Shown here in pieces: positions 36,901 through 46,816 of a stretch of 64,000 bases of DNA (the first letter of the stretch is position 1; each line of letters starts with the position of its first letter). A program made the position numbers and the translations under genes. The DNA comes from Neodiprion pinetum. Taxonomy: Eukaryota > Arthropoda > Insecta > Hymenoptera > Diprionidae. Where the stretch lies: positions 25,367,598 through 25,431,597 of the forward strand of contig NC_060235.2 in assembly GCF_021155775.2 (NCBI RefSeq), given 5' to 3'. The notes beneath the pieces were generated by a model. The model was not told the origin of the DNA and ran no database searches. It saw only the letters and a list, made by a program, of their open reading frames with translations.

Positions 36901-39900
36901 AACATCCAACTAATTACTTGGTACTTCTTCACCTGATTATCGATCTGACACTTTGTTATTTTGAACGATTCAAGTCGACTAATTCATATTTTAAAAATCG
37001 AGGAAATCGCGGTTTCATTTCGCAGTTATATGACAGATGGAAAAATCAACCATAAGGATCGACCGAAGAAAATCGTTAGCGATATAAATGAGTAACAATA
37101 ATCATGAAGAGAGTCACGATTATTTCCACTGTTTTCAAATATCATATATCATGTATAGTATTAAAGTTCGAAACCAAATTTTGAATGTTCGTATGTTCGG
37201 ATGTCCGGATGTTCAAAAAGTGACGTCATCGATCTATACAGACGAAAATCAGCTAGCCGAATTCCTCAGTCCGGAAACAACCGCGCAGTAGAGCGGACGT
37301 ATGAGAATCGCGCTCCGCAGATTTCGAGTACCGGGTTCTCTACCTCCTGGATCCTGCGCTCCAGGTCCGCTACCTGATGAAACTCGACTTCCAGGACAAA
37401 CGCTCCGTGGTTTCTGCGCTCCAGGTCCGCTACCTGGTGAAACTCGACCTCTAGGACAAGCGCTCCGTAGTTTTGGCTGTCCAGGTCTTTTACCTTGTTG
37501 ATTTCGACCTCCAGGACTAGCGCTCCGTAGTTACTGCACTCGAGGTCCGCTAAATAACGAAACTCGACTTCACGGACTAGCGGATTAACACTTATTACCC
37601 ATTGAACAATCCTCAAGCAGCGAGGGTGTGAGGTATCTGGTAAATCTCGTATCATCTGAAACACTGACAACGAGTAAGCGAGCCCATGAGCGCTAAATCC
37701 AGCTACACTATAGGTATCCGACCCCGAGCGAACTTTAGCGAGCGAGGGTTTTAAAGCTAGTTAAAACTAAAATTTAATTCCTACCAAAACTTCCTCTGCA
37801 TAATAGTCGCAGAATTTCTTTTCCTGCAAAAAAATGGCCACCTATTCGGTGTGCGAATAGATGTAAAGACTGTAAGTACCGGTCGCCGATTAGTTGTAAA
37901 CTAAACGAGTTTCAGAAAGCCTGAGTCTACGGTCACGATGCCGATACATATTTTGACTGGTTCCCGTGGAAAGATTGTTGACGCCACTATATTTTTGAAG
38001 ACGAGTTACGCCCCGTAGTTTGGTACCTCGAATCCAATAATTCGGGAGAGAATTGGAGTCGGATAAACTGTAGAGAAAGGGAAAAGTAAAATAAAAATAG
38101 GTGAAACAATTGTTGCGTCAACGGGTATCAAAGAAAACAAGCCTAAGTAATGTGACCCACTATTGGTTCTAGTCCTAGTCGATTGCAATGCAGATGGAAA
38201 GATATTGCGATGAAAAAAAAAGATCAGTATCCTCGCGCTATATCTCCAGTCTTGTCATGGAAGATAGATTGAGACAAACAGGACAAAAACCGAATCGTTC
38301 GTGTATCGTAAAAAAGTTTCCGTTTGTCGTGCAGAAAGTACGGACAAAAAGAGGAATACGAAAAAGTGACCAACAAAAAATTACCTCGAAAAAGGCTCCT
38401 GATATATACGAGTCCTCGATTGTACATATCTACACGTATGTTATTGTCTGCTGCAAGCCGAACGGTCCATGATATAATACCTGAAGGTTCGCCAAATAAC
38501 AAACAAGTTATTGTTGTTTATGCAACTGATATATTATTTCAACAGTTACAGCAATGGTAACAATAACAAGATTATAGTAACAAAACGGATTTAATATGAT
38601 CGACAAAATGATGCACATTTTAAATATTTATAATTCAAAATCGAGTATTTTCATGTCACATGAAAACATGAGTACTATCGTCAGATATAAAAATAAAGTC
38701 AATATCGGTTAATTGTAAAGCGTGATGTCGAATCAATAGATGAACCTCTTCGCTTACGTTGAATAACTACAGACTATAGATGAAAAGTCAGTTCTCAATT
38801 CACGTAAAACTTTCCTCGAATTTTTGCTACCGTAGTCATATTCGAATGGTTTGTTTTGTCGAATGACCATTGTGAAACGTTGCCGGGCAGTTGGATTTGA
38901 AATTGAGGGAAAAAGATCTGCAATTGAAATACCGAAGACGGTGACATCGTTGGTTATTCGTTTTACATAGCGTAAATAGAGAGATAAAATCATTCGTGTG
39001 TAAAACTACATTAAATTGTCCGTAATTACTTGTTCGAAGAGGTACATGATGCAGAACGTCTAGGCCCGGTAGTTCTTCTTCAAGTGGTAAACACAATTAT
39101 CTGTGGCAATCAAATTGTGACATTATAACTGGAGTGCGCTGTGATTTTGCCGTTATATTTATGGTCCCGTGATACGGACAATTATATTGCGGGTCTTACC
39201 CACTGTTGTTTGAGTATCACTATCCAAAAACCCGAAGCCTCGCCGATCCATGAGTTGCTAAGAATTGGGATTGCATGACTTGCAAAGGCGGTTTGCGGGG
39301 CAATCCAATCGCTGACACATTCTCAGGTAGAATTCTGGACTCTACGTAGAATTTGAAATTCTGGCTTCACCTACAATGCGTTGGTACGTATCTCGTTAGT
39401 TGTTTCACTTCGGTTTATAGATAATTATTCTGCAGTCTAAGAGAAATATTGTACCAATTTTCCATCCCTACGGTAACTGTCGTACATAATAATCTATCAG
39501 AATACAGTTCGTGATTACAAATTATTTGAAGAAATGTCGCGTTGTCGTTTCGTCAATACGTCGATCGTGGAACAATACATGTCAATTAAATTCTGTCCTC
39601 CTGAAGTCAAGGTGCACACCGTAAAAGAAAGTCACGTGAAGTCGTCTGGCGTCCCTTGATTTGAAACGGTATATTTCGACAAACGTAGATAAATTTACAC
39701 ACGTACTAATTCGACACTGACCGTTCCAGTTGCAGAAGAAATTCTGGTTTACGTAACGTAAAAGTGTCGGATTACCTGAGAGGTATCAGGCACGACTGAA
39801 TTCTGTTTTCGACGATCCTTGTGCGTATCTTGAGGCTGCGTTAAGACATGATCAGCATGTATTCTGTGTACGATTCGCCCAGAAAACGGTTAATCCTTTA

Positions 39901-42900
39901 ATAAGATTCCTTATGCCCGAGACGGACGTTCCTCGCAATCATTACTTTTACTATCATTCTGCGGGAAAGCATTGCCGCATCCCAGTTGCGTCCACGTGTC
40001 TTGCTATTCCAGGTTTTTCACTCGTCAACGAGCCAAGACTGACGTAAATTATCACGGAATCCGTAAATCCCATTTCCGTACTTGTTACAGCTGCTTTCCT
40101 GTTGATGTTCCGCCTTCGGCGGCGTTAAAATGCAGGACGTGGTTGAATTTTTTCCGTCTACCCTTAGCGTGTAAACCTGAAGGAATTAATATGCAGGAGA
40201 ATTTTTCACGCGATTTTCAAAGGGTAGAATTATGTACGCCTCACCGTGTTTTCCTCCGTTTCAATTTTCAAATATTACGGAGTACTGGCTTCCTTTTTAT
40301 ACACATGCGAAAAACCAATTCCCGTAACACAAAACACACTGTATGTATAAACTTCCCATTTCAAAACCGAACGCAGCGAAGTACCCCTGATCTAATCATA
40401 TGTACACTATTATACCCATGAAACAGGTCAATTTCAACTCTCCAGTCTCAACACACTTTGATTAAAAAAAAAAAAATAATCAGAAAAAAATATGTCACGA
40501 AATCTACGCACGTATTTAATAAAGCCAATCGGATTTACAAAATCCTCACCCACGTATACAGAACAATGCGAAAAACGTACCAACACTAATTAGCAATCTT
40601 TTGCCAATCGAAGTACTTAAATATCATAGCAATTCTGTGTAGAATTTTAACAACGTGTTGTAAGATTATATGGGAGTTTGTAACACGATTCTTTTTGATC
40701 CAGTTCGACCATGAAAGAATTAATATCTCCCATAAAAATGTCAAAATTCATGAGCACAGTTTTGGAGAAAATAGATAATTCACAGTAAAATGGTTATTGT
40801 TCATGCCGGTAGAACTTTCTACTAAAATAGGGTTTACTATCGGAAAAGTAGTGCCAAGCGCACGGAAAATTTTAGGAATGTTTAGTATCAAGGGGAAAAA
40901 AAATAAAAAACAAAGGTAACAAAATTAAGAGAAATGATGTTCAATGCTTGTAGAAAAATTATTCGTAAGACATTTTGTGCTGTTTGAATCCTCAGTCACT
41001 TACTAACAGCGTCGAGTTGCAACGCGATATACCGGATTATAGACAGTGTTCAGCGAGTTGATTTATAAAACAATCGTATCAGAAATTACAAACAAGCGAT
41101 AGTTGGAAATGCTTCGATGATCATGGTGAACAAATATTCAGATCCGGATCTACAAATTTTTATAATGAGACGCATTTTTTAAAAATAAAACAATGTTCCA
41201 AAAATAGTATGTTTAATCCGCTTATTTAGCTTAGCTTGTGAAATTTTTGACACGAATTTTTTTGCCCAATTGAAAATGCGAGACACGTTTTTTCCTGACT
41301 TTTAAACGTGGCTCGCCCCTCAAAACTACGATATAAACGTAAACGCGGCAACTCTAATGATCTACACAATATTTGATAGCACTGGCACTTTTACGGATTC
41401 AGAAAAATAAATTATAAAAAAGAAAACCAATCAGTAAGTATTTCAAACCACGAGGAAATACAAACTATCTTTTCGATGTTGAAACACGTTGAATAAAAGT
41501 AAAATTAAAGTGAACGTTTAAAAATTAATAAATTACCTTCACAGCTTGTTTAGTTTGAGTTCGCAATTCTTTATCATCTCTAGAATTATACTTGTAAAGT
41601 ATCCGCATCCATCAGAAGTTATTATCGCGTTTAATTCAATTCCCGACTTTTGCATGATTACAGTCAATTTCTTAAGTGAAAGAATTGCACCTGATGAAAA
41701 AATTTACCTCACATAGTTTAGTTTTTCCAAGATTCCCGCCTCGAATAAGCCCGTAAAGGCATTTTATTACACGTGTCGAAATCTCACGTCAGGATTTGTG
41801 GTGTATGATTATCTCGTGTAACTCCTGCAGTTGCCACTGGTTTATAAAGATTACAATCTATAAACCAGTGGCAGGTAAACAAACTGTTATGATACTACAT
41901 AAAATCGACATTTCAAGATATCTCTCGCTATGAGTAACACGCAGCTTTCAACGGTCGTTCAAACCGTAGAAGCTACTAACAATAAGCAATTTTCGAAAGA
42001 ATTGGAAGGAAAACATGCACCAAAAACCACAACGATGCGAAGATTGAAATGCAGATGAGAGTATGCTAAACAACCAAGAAAAACAATTCCGGGCACCTCG
42101 CACCGCTATCAAATTTTTTGTAAAAACATGCACCTATTCTACCACGTATCTCGTAAACATAAAGTGTAGTTTATTTTTGATACGCGATTGTTTTCAAATG
42201 TTTCGATTCGTTTCTTTGTCTTCTTCTTTCCGACTAACTAACAAGTAAATAACAAGCGAGGTCGGTGAACGTGACTGCTGCGATATGTAATAAATAAAAA
42301 TGGTATTCACTTGTTTTCTACTTTTGTTGTTTTTTTTGCGACCAATTAATTCGTCGTTAAACTGCTTACTGACTACTTCAGTGACGATAACCATTAACCT
42401 TCGAGGACAATGTTTTCCTCACGATCCTGTTCTTCATTCGCTGGTACTGTAATGTAATGCGTGCGGCGTGCAAGTGTGTGAAATGCGTGTGGATCACGTA
42501 TACAAGAAACAGAGCGCACGTATCTGTACTGCGAAAAATAAGCATGATGTTCGCAAAAGTACATCTTGGAGTACAAGGAGTATCTGGAATTCATAAACAG
42601 GTAAAAGACCGCGGGATTTGGAATTCATTAGGGATGTGCGTTTGATCGAACAATCTAGATTTTGATTAGTGGTTTTTTCAATCGATCGCGTACTCGATCA
42701 ATCGAAATTTCGATTAATTATTTCTTCGATGATCAATCGTTCTTCCGATTAATCGATTTGTCGGCTCTCGCAGCGAATTGGTCGAGCCATCGATGAATCG
42801 TAAAGATATATAATATCTAACCTGCACCAATGGGTTAGTAAGGTATTTCGTATCAAGGAAGTGCGGACGAATAAAGCGGAAATAAAACAAATATGATAGC

Positions 42901-45900
42901 ATACTTAACCTTTGATTCGGTCCGAAGCGGTATGGAGGGTGTGAGTCATTATTAATGTGCATATGGCTGGGTTAGTTAAGCATGCTACAGGAGCGATGCA
43001 CGAGTGATCAGAGTGATCATTTTATCAGATGGGGAGAGCTAACCTGCGTGGAATCCTCACTCTCACCCTCTAGATCGAGACGATACCGTTTCACCCTGTC
43101 ACCGTCACCCGCGTCCTCGCCGTTCTCTCGCGGTCTCATCATCGAGATGCTGAAAATGATTTCGTTCTCAGGGTCTTGCATTATCGTTAGTATTTCTCCC
43201 AAGTCTGGGTTTTCGAAACTTTCCTTAACTAAACAATTGTAGAGGGTGTATAAAAACGGGCGGAAACCCTTAAATAACTCGAATAGGTAACGGTTCCACG
43301 AAAAATAACGATTTTGATTTCCTCCTCAGTTGGCGGTCCCGTAAGGCCCAAGACGATGTTTTTTAAATGGATCCTTGAATTTTTTAAAATGGTAACCATC
43401 CTTTTTCATAGCAAGTTCGAATTTAGAACAATTCGTTGCTTTCCGGTGTATATGATGTTGCATTTTGGGTTCGGGCCCAATTGGCCCGAATCAATTCTTT
43501 TCTCTAATCAAAAACGCCCATCAATCGATACAAATAGATCAATAAATGATGTATACTAATTAGATGAACTTATATACACAAAATTGTGATCTAATTAGAT
43601 CTCTTAGATCTTTTTCTAGAATAGAAACTTTTAGCAAAAACGTTTTTTACTCAAGTTAATTAGGGGTTCCGTTCTTTTGGATACACATATACACCCAGTG
43701 CAACAAATACCTATACTCATGAGTAATGAAAATTGTTCTTCGCGTGAAAAAAACTAGTCGCAGGTACGTGTAACGCAAGAACGAGGCGGCATGTCAAGTC
43801 GGTTAACGTTACTCACTATTGACTCTTTGAGTAATGGTATCCAGAATCCCTAACGACTTGACGGGCAAGTGGAAAAAGTTCGTCTCTTCTTGTGAGAAGC
43901 GCAGGTACAAATTTACAGATCTGGGCTGCTGCCTCGTTGACCGAAACTTCGTGTAGCGTCAAAGGTTTCTCCGGTTTACGCTTGCAATCGAACCTTCCGT
44001 ATATCGCCGCGTATTTTCGGATTTCATCCATACGACGAGGGTCATTTTCCGACATCGCCATTACCATCTGGAACACCGATTTCAATATTAGTGTTCACTT
44101 TGTTACGGATTTGCGAGAACATCGAAATCGGAGCGAAACAATCAGTCCCAGAAAGCTGAGCGCATGCGCCAAAGTTTTCGTCTTCTTGAACACGCTGACC
44201 AACTCTGTTTGGTTAGGACTCTGCACAAACTATCAATACGGACAAGCATTTCGAGGTTATGCTGATTTGATGGCAGGCCGTTATATTTTGGACACCTCGA
44301 ATACTCAATGCAACGTAACGTCGAGACGCCTATGAATTTTGATAGCTAACGTCCAGTCGCAACTGAGTTGGTCAACCTGACAAGCAGTCAGAAAACTGGA
44401 AGTGAGTTGGATAAATCTACCAATGAAATCGCACGGTTTCGCGCACGCGCATTTGGGTGTTCAGTTGCCTGCGACTTTCAAGGTACATTGGCTATATCCT
44501 ACAACAAGACCGACCTCGAGGTTTTTACAGATCTTCTTCTTGATGTTGTGTGGCTTCGGGTCGAGCGGTGGCAAACTAACTGCCAGTCGTTCAGCTGCAT
44601 CCGACAATCGTTGAACCTGGGATTGGAGAAGCGCGGGAACGGGCTGAGTTGGACTACCGGGAGCACCACTCGCACCCCCAGGACTCGACGTCGTGCCGCT
44701 TCCACAAGAGGACTCGCAAGTTCCTACCTGCGAAGTTCATCTCATAATTGCGAATCACTTGAAATCACATGCTAGCCTTGAAGAAATCGCACGGCCAGCG
44801 TTATAAAGCATGCGGGAAATCGTTGGAAGTCCTGCGGTAAATTATACTTCATGGTTTTAACAGAGGAGATGACCACTCGTCACTTTGTTTGGACGACATA
44901 TCCGCAACATTTCAAGATTGCTCTATTTCAAAGGATTTTACAAGATTTCAAGGGATCTTATAAGAGCTAGTAAAATGTTACAAGATTTTTTTAGATTTCG
45001 AAGGCTTCAGATATTTGATACATTTCGGTGATTTTACAAAATCTTGCAATGTGTTTAGAAGATTTCGCGTGATTTACATAAATCTCGTGAACGATATACA
45101 CTAGGTTTCAAAGATGGTCTCAAAAACTCCTCGTTTTTAATTCATTAATATCATTCTATAGTGATTCGCACATTTTCTATGATTCTATCTAATCCTCAAA
45201 TCACTAGGAATTACCGGAGGTCGTCTTGAACGGTGAAAAATCATTGGAAATCAGAAGCAACGCAAGCAATCAATGGGAATAGTTGGACAACAGTTTTAAT
45301 ATTTACTTGATTCTCAAATGAATAACCCTAAAATTTCAAATTAGATAGTGAAATTCGACGTACCTGTAAGACCCCAGGACTTTGGGCACTCGGATATGAT
45401 ACGGAAGCACTTGGGCTCGGTGTGTGTCGAAAGGTCGTCGAAGCCGTCGACGTGTTGGCACTGGGAGGTTGAACAACCGGACTGGAGCTTCGACACGGCA
45501 AAGGTGTGAGTGGTAAAAGCGGCCCGTTGTACGAGGATTGCGTTTGACTATGGGCAGGGAACTGCGCTCTCGGACTTATGCACGGAAAAGTCATCGGTAT
45601 ATTAGATTTGCTGTTAGGATTCGAGGGTATTACCGGCGTTTGAAACATTGCTGAAAAACAGACACATTTTTACTCCATATCTAAATTCAACACTCCTTCG
45701 CGCAGCATTCTGCTTCGATATGAGATGTGATGACGATGTAGCTCGAGGAGAAAATACTATTCAGTATCATAGAAAAATGCGAATTAAGAAGAACAGACGA
45801 ATTCTTTGAAAATTCACTAGTTGGAGTTTGAAACAGTTGGGATTTTTTCTGTCATGTTGAAAAGTATAAACCAGGAGATGGTTGAATGCGAATACAAAGG

Positions 45901-46816
45901 ACACTGTAAAATTTATCATGATGTATTCAACGCTGATAGCATCGAAACTTTGAAAAACCATCTTGCGTTAATTTTGAGTATAATATTTCTTCGCGTGATG
46001 ACGAAAAATTTGAATGGCTGTAAATCGCTTCCTCTAAAATAGTGGAGTTCATAAGCCACGGGTTTTGTTAACAATTGAAAAGACGTTATTTTGTGAACCA
46101 GAAGCTAGTGTATAAGTTGCCCGTTCTTCTTGCAGAGCCGAGAAGATTATTATTTGCTTCAACTTACAGGGATTGGTCAGCCACTCTTGGAGAGCCTTCT
46201 GCAGTCTTCTGACGTGAAGTGGCTTGCTGGCCATCCCCACAAGTGCCATAATTTCTAGAAATTCTTCTTCTCCAGCATCGCACAATTGCTGGACGTCATC
46301 ACCTCCTGTGCAAGTATAACAAAATCATTCTACTTATATACTTACCCAATTCCCTCGCGCACATTGGCACGATTTATTATATAATTCATGGCAGGGTAGC
46401 AAAAACTGCATGCAGTAATTCAGCAAGTGTATAATACACTTTGCAGGAAAAAAGTCTGAAATTAACGGAAACTGGAAAAAGCGATGAAACCCGCGAGTTC
46501 AATTTGCTACATCAACTTGGAAAGCTCACTGTAAGGCTACACAATCTATTACACGCTTGAAATATCAACGAAGCCACGTTTCTTGCTTGAAAAAAGAAAG
46601 AAAGAAAGGAAGAAGGGAAGAAGCGGTCGGTGTTACCCGGAGAAAAATTCTTTGCGCGCAATTTCTTCTTCTTTGTTATTTTTTTATACTTTTTAGCAAA
46701 AAAATATCACGTACCCATCTCTAACAGTGTGTCGTAGTATCCAAGGAGAGAAGCACGCTGCATGACGCGGTACAACTGAAGTTCGGCCTCGTTCTGCGGC
46801 ACGGAAGTCTGCACGA
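33506..46816 (-). CDS. nab: NAB (EGR-binding) transcriptional corepressor, 12 chained exons
   Basis: Nuclear corepressor of the NAB1/NAB2/Drosophila Nab family, which binds EGR proteins in vertebrates and the zinc-finger factors Rotund and Squeeze in flies through NCD1 and represses through NCD2. Exons in transcript order: 46816-46715, 46305-46168, 45650-45364, 44727-44515, 44067-43817, 43218-43067, 42446-42399, 41577-41537, 36533-36484, 34840-34735, 33978-33928, 33649-33506. Together they give 1583 nt. The first two bases complete a codon begun in an upstream exon, and the rest is 526 codons plus stop in one frame. Human NAB1 is about 490 residues, so length fits. The N-terminal start lies upstream (candidate at 54504-54618). 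Boundaries of exons 43218, 41577 and 44515 have alternatives noted in their own entries. Confidence 0.88.
34735..34840 (-). CDS. nab: nab exon: C-terminal region
   Basis: After TTTCAG|T it encodes PVWHRKSNGVFNASPDASDS and then DTQFSFSNDAPPSLQ, ending CAA|GTAAGT. The sequence is Ser/Asp-rich and compares with the NAB1 segment HSPNGLTSDNSDGQGE. It keeps phase 0 into the next exon. The other two frames contain stops. Confidence 0.82.
36484..36533 (-). CDS. nab: nab micro-exon (50 nt)
   Basis: Flanked by GGTGTTGCAG|GCA and ATCAAG|GTGACT. Reads AMLDVSNSTTKRHRSS in phase 0 and ends with two bases that form Ser with the first base of the next exon, giving RSSSPVWHRKSNGV across the junction. This phase 0 to phase 2 exon is exactly what is needed between the 41537-41577 and 34735-34840 exons, which supports the call. 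Confidence 0.68.
36534..41536 (-). other. nab: nab intron (5.0 kb)
   Basis: Contains the 60-bp minisatellite and a 150-codon + strand frame at 39972-40421 of unknown meaning. No further nab exon is required by phase here. Confidence 0.6.
37310..37590. repeat. 60-bp minisatellite, about 4.5 units
   Basis: Tandem units with an exact 60-bp register: the motif GAAACTCGAC or TGATTTCGACC recurs at about 37378, 37438, 37498 and 37558, each followed by CTCCGTAGTT-like and CAGGTCCGCTACC-like blocks. Because 60 is a multiple of three, both strands stay open: on the - strand as a 20-residue repeat (VADLERRNHGAFVLEVE), on the + strand as a Gly/Pro-rich one. A decayed unit appears near 38005-38035. It lies inside a nab intron. 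Confidence 0.75.
41537..41577 (-). CDS. nab: nab micro-exon (41 nt)
   Basis: Reads DKELRTQTKQAVK after a split Asp and ends AAG|GTAATT in phase 0. This resembles the NAB1 helical stretch FQQARAKSEELAA in position and character. Phase requires the acceptor CTAGAG|AT, two bases beyond a more usual CTAG. All other phases of this exon hit stops with the known neighbours. It precedes a 5.0-kb intron. Confidence 0.6.
41832..41873. repeat. Nearly perfect 42-bp palindrome
   Basis: TGCCACTGGTTTATA at 41832-41846 and its exact complement at 41859-41873. The arms extend inward through AGATT/AATCT with a 2-nt bulge, leaving a two-base loop. It lies in the nab intron between 41578 and 42398. It could extrude as a cruciform or be a solo terminal structure of a small element. 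Confidence 0.8.
42399..42446 (-). CDS. nab: nab micro-exon (48 nt), acidic segment
   Basis: Flanked by CATTACATTACAG|TA and CGAAG|GTTAAT. In the phase required by the previous donor it reads PANEEQDREENIVLE, a Glu/Asp-rich linker, and passes one base on to the next exon. It was found by searching for a phase-1 to phase-1 exon between the two neighbouring exons. The match is from splice logic and composition, not from a remembered homologue. Confidence 0.6.
43067..43218 (-). CDS. nab: nab exon after NCD2, with basic nuclear-type motif
   Basis: Encodes ENPDLGEILTIMQDPENEII, then RPRENGEDAGDGDRVKRYRL and DLE. The basic patch followed by acidic residues resembles the NAB1 KRIKVEDG region. The donor GAGG|GTGAGA is strong and gives phase 1, matching the next micro-exon. 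The acceptor is ambiguous: phase with the NCD2 exon requires AAAG|T at 43219, although a better-looking TTTAG lies 10 nt earlier and would need a weak donor (AAGA|GTCAAT) in the NCD2 exon. The reading frame of the exon body is not affected. Confidence 0.8.
43817..44067 (-). CDS. nab: nab exon: NCD2 repression domain
   Basis: After GTTCCAG|ATG it encodes ENDPRRMDEIRKYAAIYGRF, KRKPEKPLTLHEVSVNEAAA and LLTRRDELFPLARQVVRD, closely matching human NAB1 NCD2 (EEIRKYSAIYGRFDSKRK; LTLHELTVNEAAAQLC; LLTRRDELFALARQ). NCD2 mediates active repression, in vertebrates partly through CHD4/NuRD. The exon ends SGYHYSKSQ plus two bases at AATA|GTGAGT. The residues just before the first ATG in the genomic frame (KSVFQ) also resemble NAB1, but no AG acceptor is present further upstream. 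Confidence 0.93.
44515..44727 (-). CDS. nab: nab exon: linker into NCD2
   Basis: 71 codons from CGCAG|GTA. A Gly/Ser/Pro part (CGSGTTSSPGGASGAPGSP) is followed by VQRLSDAAERLAVSLPPLDP and KPHNIKKKICKNLE, which align with the NAB1 segment [20 protein letters not shown] at the entry to NCD2. The donor chosen is CTCGAG|GTCGGT. A second in-frame donor 12 nt further on (GTT|GTAGGA, exon end 44503) would add four residues; both keep frame with the next exon. Confidence 0.82.
45364..45650 (-). CDS. nab: nab exon: Pro/Ser-rich linker after NCD1
   Basis: The exon follows TTTTTCAG|CA and ends CAG|GTACGT in phase 0. It encodes MFQTPVIPSNPNSKSNIPMT directly after the NCD1 end, as NAB1 has GLFNQPLTSLPVSSIP. 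The rest is Pro/Ser/Thr-rich (PLTPLPCRSSSPVVQPPSAN, TPSPSASVSYPSAQSPG). It is probably a flexible linker with SP/TP sites. No catalytic motif is expected. Confidence 0.9.
46168..46816 (-). CDS. nab: nab exons encoding NCD1 (EGR/partner-binding domain)
   Basis: Exon 46816-46715 encodes NEAELQLYRVMQRASLLGYY and DTLLEM. After a split Gly, exon 46305-46168 continues GGDDVQQLCDAGEEEFLEI, MALVGMASKPLHVRRLQKAL and QEWLTNP. This is nearly identical to human NAB1/NAB2 NCD1 (LQLYRVLQKANLLSYYDAF; ASKPLHVRRLQKALREWVTN), a SAM-like dimerising domain that contacts EGR factors. Splice sites are TTCCAG|TC, ATGG|GTACGT, CACAG|GA and CCCT|GTAAGT. This is the strongest family match in the window. Confidence 0.96.

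Noticed and set aside
43044..43202. nab exon ending at CAG|GTTAGC (43044)
   Set aside because: Gives phase 0, which does not fit any downstream exon. GAGG|GTGAGA at 43067 fits the micro-exon chain.
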